Source: Methanobrevibacter smithii ATCC 35061
GTDB lineage: Archaea; Methanobacteriota; Methanobacteria; Methanobacteriales; Methanobacteriaceae
Direction of reading: 5' to 3'
DNA length: 64,000 nt
NCBI RefSeq assembly: GCF_000016525.1
Contig: NC_009515.1
Location: forward strand, 62,001 to 126,000
Part shown: positions 45,566 through 53,758 of the stretch, one piece after another
Position numbering within the stretch: the stretch's first letter is position 1
Layout: every line of letters begins with the position of its first letter
The notes under the pieces: generated by a model
What the model was told of the DNA's origin: nothing
Database searches by the model: none
Seen by the model: the letters and a program-made list of their open reading frames with translations, nothing else
Position numbers and translations under genes: made by a program

Positions 45566-48025
45566 ATGATTAGTTACGAAGAATTTGAAGATATTGTTGT
45601 AAACACACTGAAAAGGAACATTTCTTCAAATGAAGATCAAAAAAAAGCCATTTCATCTCATGCAAATGAATCTCTTTTCATAGTAGCAGGACCAGGATCC
45701 GGAAAAACTACTGTAATTGTACTTAAAATACTTAAATATATTTTTGTTGATGATATTGCTCCAGATGAAATTTTAGCAACTACTTTTACTAGAAAAGCAG
45801 CAAATGAACTGCATTCACGTATTTTAAGCTGGGGAGATCAAATTAAAAACTATCTTTTAGACAACATTGTTGAAGATGATCCTGTTAAAGAAATGGAATT
45901 AATGGATTTCATTGAAAAAAAGATAGATTTAAACAAAATCAATATTGGAACTACTGACAGTGTAGCTGAAGATTTACTGAGAATTCATAGAGAGCCTGGA
46001 ACGAATCAGCCATTGGTAATTGAAGATTTCGTTACAAAGTCTGCTATGACAAATATTCTTCTTAAAGACAATATATACTTAAATGAAAATTTAAAGGAAT
46101 ATCTTAAAAGCTTTACACCTAAAGAAAAACTGGAAGAACCTTCAAAAATGGCAGAAATCATTCTAAATATGAAAAACAGAATGTACTATGACCAGGTGAA
46201 TTTTGATGAAATCTATGATAAATTTGAAGAAGGCAGCGGAGCCAAATTAACTCTCAACTGTATAAAAGATTACGAAGATGAATTGAAAAAAAGAAATATT
46301 ATAGATTTCCCAATGCTTGAATTTAAATTTCTAAATAAACTTAAAAATCATAAATTGGACATTTTTTTAGACAACATAAAAATCATTTTAATTGATGAAT
46401 ATCAGGACACCAATCTGATTCAGGAAGATATCTATTTTACAATAGCCGAATACGGTCTAAAAAATAACGGCAGCATAACTGTTGTAGGTGACGATGACCA
46501 GTCCCTTTATCGTTTTAGAGGAGCTACTGTAGACTTATTTACAAATTTCAAAAAACGTGCACATGACAGGTTGGGAATTAATGTTGAAGAAATTAATTTA
46601 AAAACCAACTACAGATCCAGTGAAAATATTATCAATCACTGCAACCATTTTGTAGAACTGGATAAAGAATATCAAAAAGCCAGAGTAGATGAAAAACCTA
46701 AAATCATTGCTCCCGATTTTGACAAAGATAAAATGCCCGTTTTAGGAATGTTCAGAAATAACCCTCAAATGTTAGCCAGAGATTTAACCCTGTTAATTAA
46801 TAATCTCATAAACAATGGAGAAGCCTCTCTAAAAATCAGAAGAATATTGAATAAAGATTATTATGACACATTAAATGGCAATTCCAACTTACAATCCATT
46901 AATAAACAAAAACAGAATAATGCTAAAAAAAGCAAAAATTTAGAAAAAATTACATTAAAATTAGATGAAGAATACGGCTCTGCATCAGACATAGCTATTT
47001 TATCATATTCTCCTAAAGAAATGAAAGGAAGCAATCCCACATTTAATTTTTACTTAAGGAAAAATCTTAAAAAACTGAAAAAACCTATTGAAGTTTTTAA
47101 TCCAAAAGGAAGAGACCTGCAGGATGTAAAACAAGTTGAAATATTTTGCGGATTAATTCTAGAATGCATTGATCCTCAAGGAATAATCCAAAAATCCGAT
47201 AAGCAAATCCAGAATTTAGCTGACAGAAATATGAACCGTTGGAGATACCGGGCAATAGACCACATTAAATCAAAACCTGAACCAAACGAACCTGTTTCAT
47301 TATCTGAATTTGTGATTTCATGGCAAAACCGCCACCCTAAAAACCGTGACAAATGGCCAGAAAGTGCAAGTTTAATGGAATTAGCATATAAATTGATTAC
47401 ATGGATTGAAGAACTTCAGGATGATGTTGAAGGAATTGTATACTTAGAAGCTATTACAAGGTCAATTAAACAAACGGGATTTTTCAATAAATATTCTGGA
47501 AATATTGTATTTACCAATTCAAAAACCGAAAGGGAATCTGTTCTTGAAGCTATATGGAATATTTTCATTCCAATAGCTACCGGAGGGGTTGGAATTGATG
47601 AAGATCTTCTTGAAACACTGCCTGATGACAGAATAAACATAATGTCTATTCATCAATCTAAAGGATTGGAGTTTCCTTTAGTAATTGTTGATGTAGGCAG
47701 CAGATTTAAAAAGAACACAGTAAATACTCAAAATTTAAGATTTCCGAAACTGGAACCTAAAAACAGAAGCATAGAAGATAGTGTGCGTTGTTTCAGTTCT
47801 CTTGGAGAATCAGAAAGAAGTGAAAAGGACAGATCATTTGATGATTTAACAAGACTTTATTTCGTTGCATTTTCCAGAGCTGAAAATGTTTTACTTCTTA
47901 TTGGATTATTGCCGTCACTTGACGGATATGCAGTTAACAATAACCTTAAACAAATTCCTAATGTTGCCCTTGGCTGGAACAGAGATGAACAATTAGTCGG
48001 ATTTGATGAAATATATTTAATATGA
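45566..48025 (+). CDS. UvrD/Rep-family superfamily 1 helicase
   Basis: An 819-residue helicase with all motifs: FIVAGPGSGKTTVIVLKIL, ATTFTRKAANEL, IILIDEYQDTNLIQ, VVGDDDQSLYRFRGATVDL, NYRSSENIINHC, IMSIHQSKGLEFPLVIV and RLYFVAFSRAENVLLL. ATG at 45554 is part of AATGAGGACA, which serves as ribosome binding site for ATG 45566. A PD-(D/E)XK nuclease with an iron-staple motif follows 17 bases later, so the two likely form an AddAB/RecBCD-like end-processing enzyme. A TATA-like TTTATATA lies about 50 bases upstream. Confidence 0.9.
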   Translation: MISYEEFEDIVVNTLKRNISSNEDQKKAISSHANESLFIVAGPGSGKTTVIVLKILKYIFVDDIAPDEILATTFTRKAANELHSRILSWGDQIKNYLLDNIVEDDPVKEMELMDFIEKKIDLNKINIGTTDSVAEDLLRIHREPGTNQPLVIEDFVTKSAMTNILLKDNIYLNENLKEYLKSFTPKEKLEEPSKMAEIILNMKNRMYYDQVNFDEIYDKFEEGSGAKLTLNCIKDYEDELKKRNIIDFPMLEFKFLNKLKNHKLDIFLDNIKIILIDEYQDTNLIQEDIYFTIAEYGLKNNGSITVVGDDDQSLYRFRGATVDLFTNFKKRAHDRLGINVEEINLKTNYRSSENIINHCNHFVELDKEYQKARVDEKPKIIAPDFDKDKMPVLGMFRNNPQMLARDLTLLINNLINNGEASLKIRRILNKDYYDTLNGNSNLQSINKQKQNNAKKSKNLEKITLKLDEEYGSASDIAILSYSPKEMKGSNPTFNFYLRKNLKKLKKPIEVFNPKGRDLQDVKQVEIFCGLILECIDPQGIIQKSDKQIQNLADRNMNRWRYRAIDHIKSKPEPNEPVSLSEFVISWQNRHPKNRDKWPESASLMELAYKLITWIEELQDDVEGIVYLEAITRSIKQTGFFNKYSGNIVFTNSKTERESVLEAIWNIFIPIATGGVGIDEDLLETLPDDRINIMSIHQSKGLEFPLVIVDVGSRFKKNTVNTQNLRFPKLEPKNRSIEDSVRCFSSLGESERSEKDRSFDDLTRLYFVAFSRAENVLLLIGLLPSLDGYAVNNNLKQIPNVALGWNRDEQLVGFDEIYLI

Positions 48026-48042
48026 AAAAGGAGACTTAAAAA

Positions 48043-49269
48043 ATGAAATTATCTTCAAGATCTAAAGCATATATGATTCCGGAATATAGTTTAACTGGAG
48101 ATTTGCTCTCCTTTTTAACCTGTAATTTACAGTACAGATATCAAAATAAAGGTACTCTTCCTCCGTCAATGCCTATCCAATTATGGTTTGGAGAATTTAT
48201 ACACGGAGTAATGGAAGAAGCTTACCTGCAGTGGGAACTGAATAAAACACCGTTTCCATGGGACTGGAAAAAAGATATCAGACCTATTGAAAATATGATT
48301 GATGCAAGGCTGCAGGTAAGAGGGCTTTATCCTCCGAAAGAACATTTCTTTTCAACAAATCATCCAAGTAATGAAAATGTTGATGTCAATGAAAGAGACC
48401 ATAAAAAATTAGCCAGCGCAAGAGCCGAAAGAGCTATTAATTACTGGGGTCCTCATTTATTCCCGCTGATTGATTCTGCAGAATTGCTGATAAAAGGAAT
48501 CAGAAATATGCCCCATTACGATAAAAACACTAGCCGTTCCAATTATTATGGAATTAATGGTGTTATTGATGTTTTAAGCTCATTGAAAATTAATGAAACA
48601 ATTGAAAATACCAGACAAACCACATTGGATTCCTACAGAAATAAAATCATTGAATATTTAAAAAATGACAAAGAGTTCCAGGAACATATAAACAGCATTG
48701 ATGGTGATGAATACGAAGTAATCATTGATTATAAGGGAATGAGAAGACCTTCAAATCAAAAGGAAGATGATGAAACATGGATTCGCCACAAATGGCAAAT
48801 TTTAACATATGCCTGGCTTAGACGTCAGCAGGCAGATGCCAAACCAATTGTTGCAGGAATTATTTTCTATTTAAATGAACTTGTTCCGTCAAAAGAAGAT
48901 CTGATTGTTGTTCAGCAGGATATTCACAATAACCTGACGGACATTCCAAAAGAGGGTGAATTTAAAAAAGATGTTGCATTAATTGAAAACTGGGATGAAG
49001 ACGCCAAGGTTCCGGAATTAAGTTCAGAATTTAAAACAGCAAGATCAATCAGAATAATTAATATTAACAATGAGGAAATTGAAAAAGCTTTAAATGAATT
49101 CGACAATGTTGTGAATAATATTGAATCATCTTTAATTAAAGAAATCAAAGGCTGTAAAATTCAAGACGCATGGAAAGCACAGGGAGATGAAAGAACCTGT
49201 GATGCATGTGATTTCAAAACATTCTGTAAAAATAAAAAAACAAAACCAAAAGAATTTACTATTCCTTAA
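48043..49269 (+). CDS. PD-(D/E)XK nuclease with AddB/Cas4-type [4Fe-4S] staple
   Basis: A 408-residue nuclease. The N-terminal C27 (LLSFLTCNLQYRYQNKG) and C-terminal C386, C389 and C395 (TCDACDFKTFCKN) form the C...CxxCx5C staple of AddB, Cas4 and related enzymes. The active site is in YGINGVIDVLSS and YEVIIDYKGMRR (D...D-x-K). W-I-R-H-K-W-Q and LTYAWLRRQQ are typical of the QhxxY motif region. AAAGGAGACTT lies before the ATG. Encoded 17 bases after the UvrD helicase. No CRISPR genes lie nearby, so a Cas4 role is not supported. Confidence 0.85.
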   Translation: MKLSSRSKAYMIPEYSLTGDLLSFLTCNLQYRYQNKGTLPPSMPIQLWFGEFIHGVMEEAYLQWELNKTPFPWDWKKDIRPIENMIDARLQVRGLYPPKEHFFSTNHPSNENVDVNERDHKKLASARAERAINYWGPHLFPLIDSAELLIKGIRNMPHYDKNTSRSNYYGINGVIDVLSSLKINETIENTRQTTLDSYRNKIIEYLKNDKEFQEHINSIDGDEYEVIIDYKGMRRPSNQKEDDETWIRHKWQILTYAWLRRQQADAKPIVAGIIFYLNELVPSKEDLIVVQQDIHNNLTDIPKEGEFKKDVALIENWDEDAKVPELSSEFKTARSIRIININNEEIEKALNEFDNVVNNIESSLIKEIKGCKIQDAWKAQGDERTCDACDFKTFCKNKKTKPKEFTIP

Positions 49270-49293
49270 AATAATATATAAATAAGTGATATT

Positions 49294-49968
49294 ATGAGTA
49301 GTTTAGAAACCAATCAAGAGTATAGTAAGATACTTGAAGACAATGTTAAATTAACCTGTAAAGCTGTAGCTGTTAAATTATTAGCCAGTGAAGAAGAGCT
49401 TCCTGAAGGCTATGATTTAATAGATGAAAAAGTCAGACATTGTGAAATGATTAGAAAAGCATCATATGGAGAAAAATTTTACAGTACCATTGAACAGCAA
49501 TCCTGTTTAGGCGGAGCTGGAGCTATCGGTCTTAGAGATATGCCTCCTAAATTAGCTAGTGGAGAAAAATATTTTGAATTAGGAAGATTTAAAGATTTAA
49601 AAACAGCAAAAGCAGCTACTGAAAAACTTTCAATAATCAAAGAAAGATACTGGGGAATTGTTTATTCACCTTTAGATGAAGCTACTTTTAAACCTGATGT
49701 AGTTTTAATAATTACAGAACCTGTTGGTGGAATGAAATTAGCTCAAACTATTGTTTATTCTTCCGGAGATAAAGTAAGACCTAATTTTGCAGGTATCCAA
49801 TCCCTTTGTGGTGACGCTTTAGCTAATCCATTTATAACTGGAGGAGTTAATTTTACTTTAGGCTGTGACGGTTCCAGAAATGCTGCCGATATTAAAGATA
49901 ATGAAATGACCATTGGAATTAGTGGTGAAAAATTAGAAGAAGTTATTTCAAACCTACAAGCTATCTAA
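49294..49968 (+). CDS. DUF169 family protein
   Basis: A 224-residue protein with KLTCKAVAVKLLASEEELPE, RHCEMIRKASYGEKFYSTIE, QQSCLGGAGAIGLRD and LFTLGCDGSRN-like ending (VNFTLGCDGSRNAADI). This is the DUF169 family, frequent in methanogens and clostridia; no enzymatic role is known. Conserved cysteines point to metal or cofactor binding. AAGTGATATT precedes the ATG. It probably continues the helicase-nuclease transcript (24-base gap). Its 3' end overlaps the opposing transferase gene by 15 bases. Confidence 0.82.
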   Translation: MSSLETNQEYSKILEDNVKLTCKAVAVKLLASEEELPEGYDLIDEKVRHCEMIRKASYGEKFYSTIEQQSCLGGAGAIGLRDMPPKLASGEKYFELGRFKDLKTAKAATEKLSIIKERYWGIVYSPLDEATFKPDVVLIITEPVGGMKLAQTIVYSSGDKVRPNFAGIQSLCGDALANPFITGGVNFTLGCDGSRNAADIKDNEMTIGISGEKLEEVISNLQAI

Positions 49969-50613
49969 TAACTTTAAATAATCATCATAATGATTTATAT
50001 TTAATAATTCCAGCTCATTTTTTTCTTTTATTCCATAAAAAGTGTAACCATCACCAAATATTTTTCTTAAAATCGGATTTAAATTATCGTTTTCATTTTC
50101 TAAATATTTTATCATATTATCCTTAAATACTACAAAAGGCATTCCCAATCCTTCAGCAGTGTCTAGCAAACCTGTTTTTCTACGTCTTAAAACAGCTATT
50201 GTTTTTTCAGGATTATCTGAATTTTTACAAACATTAATCATTTCATTAAATGTTTCACTTGATACTGTCGGCTGGTCTCCAGTTATGCAAAGTGCAAAAT
50301 CAGAACTGATATTTTTTAAACCATTTAAAAGAGATACTGATAAACCTACATCAACAGGATTATTTTCTATAAACTTTACAGAATCTTTATAATTATCAAA
50401 AACAACCTCTTTTATTTCATCACTGTAATGACCTAATACAACAATACATTCATCTACATTTGAGGATAATGCATTATCAATAGTTGTCTCTAAAACACTT
50501 TTATTTTGAAACGGAAGAACAAGTTTGTTTTTTACTGAAATATTTCGGGAAATCTGATCCTTTCTCATACGGGAATTTTTACCTGCAGCGGTAATAATAG
50601 CTGAAACTGTCAT
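49954..50613 (-). CDS. MobA/MocA-like nucleotidyltransferase
   Basis: About 219 residues with the NTP-transferase signature SAIITAAGKNSRMRKDQ, then NKLVLPFQNKSVLETTI, VVLGHYSDEI and CITGDQPTVS. The family transfers CMP, GMP or similar groups, for instance to molybdopterin. The substrate here is unknown. GTG at 50622 lies in the AGTGTTT signal region; ATG 50613 gives the usual family start MTVSAIITAAG. Methanogens need molybdopterin for formylmethanofuran and formate dehydrogenases, so cofactor cytidylylation is one option. Confidence 0.8.
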   Translation of the reverse strand: MTVSAIITAAGKNSRMRKDQISRNISVKNKLVLPFQNKSVLETTIDNALSSNVDECIVVLGHYSDEIKEVVFDNYKDSVKFIENNPVDVGLSVSLLNGLKNISSDFALCITGDQPTVSSETFNEMINVCKNSDNPEKTIAVLRRRKTGLLDTAEGLGMPFVVFKDNMIKYLENENDNLNPILRKIFGDGYTFYGIKEKNELELLNINHYDDYLKLLDSL

Positions 50614-50658
50614 AATAAACACTAAAAAAAAAGTAAAGTAAAAGATAAATAATTATCT

Positions 50659-51843
50659 TCAACTTGGAATGAATCTTTCTATCTTACCATAAATTGCCAT
50701 GCCTGTACCTGAACCTTCAGTCCACATTACTATTTTGACTGGATAATCATGATTATTTGTAACTTTAATATCTTCAGAAGGATTAAATCCAAATAATACT
50801 GCATCATTATCTCCACACATACCTACCGGCAATCCAAATCCTTCAGCAAGAACAGCTGCTCTTAATACTCTAGCTGGTGGACATACACCATGAGAAGCAC
50901 TGCCTCCAGGAGCATTACTATCAGAAGCAGAACCAAAATCAATATATGCTTTTCCATTTCCACTTGAATTTGGTGGAATTACTGTATTATTCCATGCATC
51001 TACAAAAGATCTTGCATTAAATTCTCTTACTCCGTCTCCATATTCAGGGTGAGAACCTAAAGAAGTAGAATAAACTTCACCATCTTCTTCTGTAACATTA
51101 CCCATATACAATACAATAGGAGTGCCGTCAGGATATGCTGCCACATAATCGGACACATTATCACCAAATATGATGGACACATTACCCGCACTTATATTGT
51201 TTCTTCCGTCAGAAAAGTTAACAATTCCGCGTTCCAGTGTGAAGTTAGATTTGTCGGAATCATAATTATACCAATTTTGAATAGTTGTAGTATTGTAATA
51301 CTTGCCTCCAAAATCAGTATTTTTAATTTCTGAAGTAGGAATTGATTCAACAACAGTACCATTTTCCACAACATCAACACCATCAGATGTTTTGGTTAAA
51401 ATCTTATAAGGTGCACTGTAACCCCATACATAAGTATGCGGAGCTTTAACAGCTAATTGATTACCTTCATAAGTCAAATAACCAGGACCTTCAAATCCCT
51501 GTGCCTTACCATAAGAATCTATACCTTCAGTGGATATTGTAGTAAAGTCAAATGGAACAGTTCCAGTTGTTAAAGTTATTAGTATACCCTGCAAATCAAG
51601 ACTTTTAATCTGATGAGCCATAAAAGGCAAATTACCTAACAAAGGTAATTGAATTGATTGATTTTCACCTAAAATGGAATCCCCTTCAAACATAGACTGA
51701 CCAATAGGCAAATTATAATCCTTTGCAAAAGATTCACCAGTGTATGCAGTATGATTTACAAAAGAAAATGCGAATAAAAGTAAAGAAATAAAGAATAATG
51801 CCAATATTATCTTAATAGATGTACTTCTCCATTCATAACTCAT
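50659..51843 (-). CDS. Membrane-anchored VanW-like domain protein
   Basis: About 394 residues. An N-terminal hydrophobic segment (IILALFFISLLLFAFSFV) anchors or exports it. The middle is strand-rich with many Asn-x-Ser/Thr sites. The C-terminal ~75 residues (HGVCPPARVLRAAVLAEGF, DNDAVLFGFNPSEDIKVTNN, DYPVKIVMWTEG) match the layout of the bacterial VanW domain (GiCQvsStlynA...DAtv...DlkfkN...pi.i). VanW proteins are linked to peptidoglycan. The next gene upstream is a Mur ligase, which suggests a pseudomurein role. TTG 51861 lies before GAAGGTG; ATG 51843 is chosen. Confidence 0.65.
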   Translation of the reverse strand: MSYEWRSTSIKIILALFFISLLLFAFSFVNHTAYTGESFAKDYNLPIGQSMFEGDSILGENQSIQLPLLGNLPFMAHQIKSLDLQGILITLTTGTVPFDFTTISTEGIDSYGKAQGFEGPGYLTYEGNQLAVKAPHTYVWGYSAPYKILTKTSDGVDVVENGTVVESIPTSEIKNTDFGGKYYNTTTIQNWYNYDSDKSNFTLERGIVNFSDGRNNISAGNVSIIFGDNVSDYVAAYPDGTPIVLYMGNVTEEDGEVYSTSLGSHPEYGDGVREFNARSFVDAWNNTVIPPNSSGNGKAYIDFGSASDSNAPGGSASHGVCPPARVLRAAVLAEGFGLPVGMCGDNDAVLFGFNPSEDIKVTNNHDYPVKIVMWTEGSGTGMAIYGKIERFIPS

Positions 51844-51928
51844 ATTATTTAACACCTTCAATAATAATATAACAATAGTATATTTAGTTACTATTATATT
51901 TATATATTTTTATTCTAATGAATACAAA

Positions 51929-53209
51929 CTAAAGGTTTTCAGACAAGAGCCTTATTCTTTCTTGAATCTCAATAATAGCTTCCTGACCGTTGCCTCCAAT
52001 GAAAAGTGCATCTTCATGAGAAAATTCAGCGATAAGAGCAATTATTTCATCTAATGAGTTAGCTACCTCAATTCTACCCTCATAACCAAGTCTGTTTAAA
52101 CGATAAAGTCCCATATCAACAGTATCATCTAATCCCGGAAACAGAACAATAACTTCAGGATTATATTTAACCGCTTCATCCAAAATACTTAATCTATGTT
52201 CTTCATTAGCCCTTGGAGTACCTATAAATAAAGCATAGAAATCATTCTCATTTAAAACTGAAGTTAATGCATCTGAATTATCAGTTTTACCTACAAAAAT
52301 TGAAGCATTATTAATTTTATAAACATTCATTCTTCCTTCAACTGCTTTAAAATCAGCTAAAGATCCCATGATAATGTCCTTAGGTATTTTAAGCTCAGTA
52401 GCTATAGCTGCAACCAAACCAGCATTTAATGCATTGAATCTGCCCCAAACTTGCAATTTTTCATCATATTCAAAGAAAGGAATAGCTTTACTGGCCACTT
52501 CTTTAAAATCAGCATTGAAATCCTGATTAAAAGCTGTAAAAGCCGTTTTGCCTTCAAAGAATCTTACCAAAGTATTTTTATAATTGGCTATTGTCTTATG
52601 AACATCCATATGATCATTGCCAATATTGGTAAGGCCCACCATATCGAAATCAAAGCAATAATTGCAAAAATCAAGTGTCATATCACAAACTTCAACAAGT
52701 AAAATATCATAATCATCATTTGACGCTTCTAAAATTAAATCATAGTAACCTGAAAAGCCTCCACCACCATTTCCGCCAACTAAAACTTTTTTGCCCGCAT
52801 TTTCCAAAATACTTTTTAACATATGGACACTTGTAGTTTTACCGTTAGTTCCTGTAATGCCAATAGTAAAAATGTCTTTATGTTTAGTTACAACATTGCT
52901 TAACAGTTTGCCTTTTTCAAGCAATTTATCTGCAAAAGCTCCTCCGTACATACTGGGACTAATAGCTATTGCATCACATTCTTCAATTGCACTTGAATTT
53001 GAAAAACCTAAATCAACAGTTAAATTATCAGAAACAATGGAAACAGTTTCACCACCACTGACCAAATTCATTGAAATCATAGGCAATTCCAAATCTGATA
53101 AATCAACATTACTATTTAAATCAGTGGCATAAACCTCCCAACCATGACTTAAAAGAGAATTGACTGCCTTTTTTCCTTCCACACCTAAACCTATAACTGC
53201 TGCTTTCAT
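51929..53209 (-). CDS. Mur ligase family protein (pseudomurein peptide ligase)
   Basis: A 426-residue ATP-dependent ligase. It has an N-terminal Rossmann-like domain (AAVIGLGVEGKKAVNSLL), the ATP loop FTIGITGTNGKTTSVHMLK, the VGLTNIGNDHMDVHKT block with Mg-binding residues, WGRFNALNAGLVAAIA and EGRMNVYK. This is the MurC/D/E/F fold. Methanobacteriales make pseudomurein with such enzymes; the exact amino acid added cannot be read. AAGGTAT precedes the ATG. The VanW-like protein gene follows on the same strand after 85 bases. Confidence 0.88.
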   Translation of the reverse strand: MKAAVIGLGVEGKKAVNSLLSHGWEVYATDLNSNVDLSDLELPMISMNLVSGGETVSIVSDNLTVDLGFSNSSAIEECDAIAISPSMYGGAFADKLLEKGKLLSNVVTKHKDIFTIGITGTNGKTTSVHMLKSILENAGKKVLVGGNGGGGFSGYYDLILEASNDDYDILLVEVCDMTLDFCNYCFDFDMVGLTNIGNDHMDVHKTIANYKNTLVRFFEGKTAFTAFNQDFNADFKEVASKAIPFFEYDEKLQVWGRFNALNAGLVAAIATELKIPKDIIMGSLADFKAVEGRMNVYKINNASIFVGKTDNSDALTSVLNENDFYALFIGTPRANEEHRLSILDEAVKYNPEVIVLFPGLDDTVDMGLYRLNRLGYEGRIEVANSLDEIIALIAEFSHEDALFIGGNGQEAIIEIQERIRLLSENL

Positions 53210-53302
53210 AAAAAAAATACCTTTATATTTTATAACAGTATAAACTATTGTTATTCAAGTATAAATATTATAACATTCATAACTCATTTAAAAGGTGAAA
53301 TA

Positions 53303-53704
53303 ATGTTTGAAGAGGAAAATGACAATAAAATATATCGTCTTATCATCACTAACGGCTATGACAAAAACAGAGAATATGCAAAATTTACCGAGCAAATATA
53401 TTCTAAAACTGATTTTTTATGGAAAGAATCCATTTCCGGGTCTTATTCAACAGCCAATAAAGAATTTTTTGAAAAAATAGATGTTATAATCCTCTTAGCA
53501 GGTTTGTATAACAATAATAAGGAAAATTTTAATGATTTAATTGAAGCTAGTAAAAACTTTGATATTCCAATAGTTCTTGTAAGACCTCACGGACTTGAAG
53601 AAGTTCCTGAAAGTTTAGAAAAAGAAGCATCAACAATTGTAGGATGGAATGCAAACTGTATTGTAGATGCAATAAAAAATGCTGAGGAAATGGGCAGAAT
53701 CTAA
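53303..53704 (+). CDS. TIR-like (ThsB/MTH538-type) domain protein
   Basis: A 133-residue single-domain protein. The order YRLIITNGYDKNREYAKFTE, WKESISGSYSTANKEFFEKI, DVIILLAGLYNNNKENF, FDIPIVLVRPHGLEEVP and IVGWNANCIVDAIKNA matches the TIR-like family of ThsB and MTH538. ThsB proteins signal phage infection in Thoeris systems, but MTH538 is a lone methanogen protein of unknown role. No ThsA-like effector is encoded nearby. AAAAGGTGA precedes the ATG. It stands alone between the Mur ligase and rad50. Confidence 0.72.
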   Translation: MFEEENDNKIYRLIITNGYDKNREYAKFTEQIYSKTDFLWKESISGSYSTANKEFFEKIDVIILLAGLYNNNKENFNDLIEASKNFDIPIVLVRPHGLEEVPESLEKEASTIVGWNANCIVDAIKNAEEMGRI

Positions 53705-53734
53705 ATCCCAACATTAATCACTTAAAAAAAAATA

Positions 53735-53758
53735 AAAAGTATCTAATTAGATACTTTT
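53735..53758. terminator. Perfect palindrome between TIR-like gene and rad50
   Basis: The half AAAAGTATCTAA is followed directly by TTAGATACTTTT, a perfect 24-base palindrome between two converging genes, ending in T on either strand. It includes the rad50 stop codon. Suits a bidirectional terminator. Confidence 0.55.

Noticed and set aside
48043-49269. Nuclease as Cas4 of a CRISPR system
   Set aside because: No repeat array, Cas1 or Cas2 lies in the window. The direct helicase neighbour fits an AddB-like role.
53303-53704. A full Thoeris defence system
   Set aside because: Only the TIR-like gene is present; the flanking genes are a Mur ligase and rad50.
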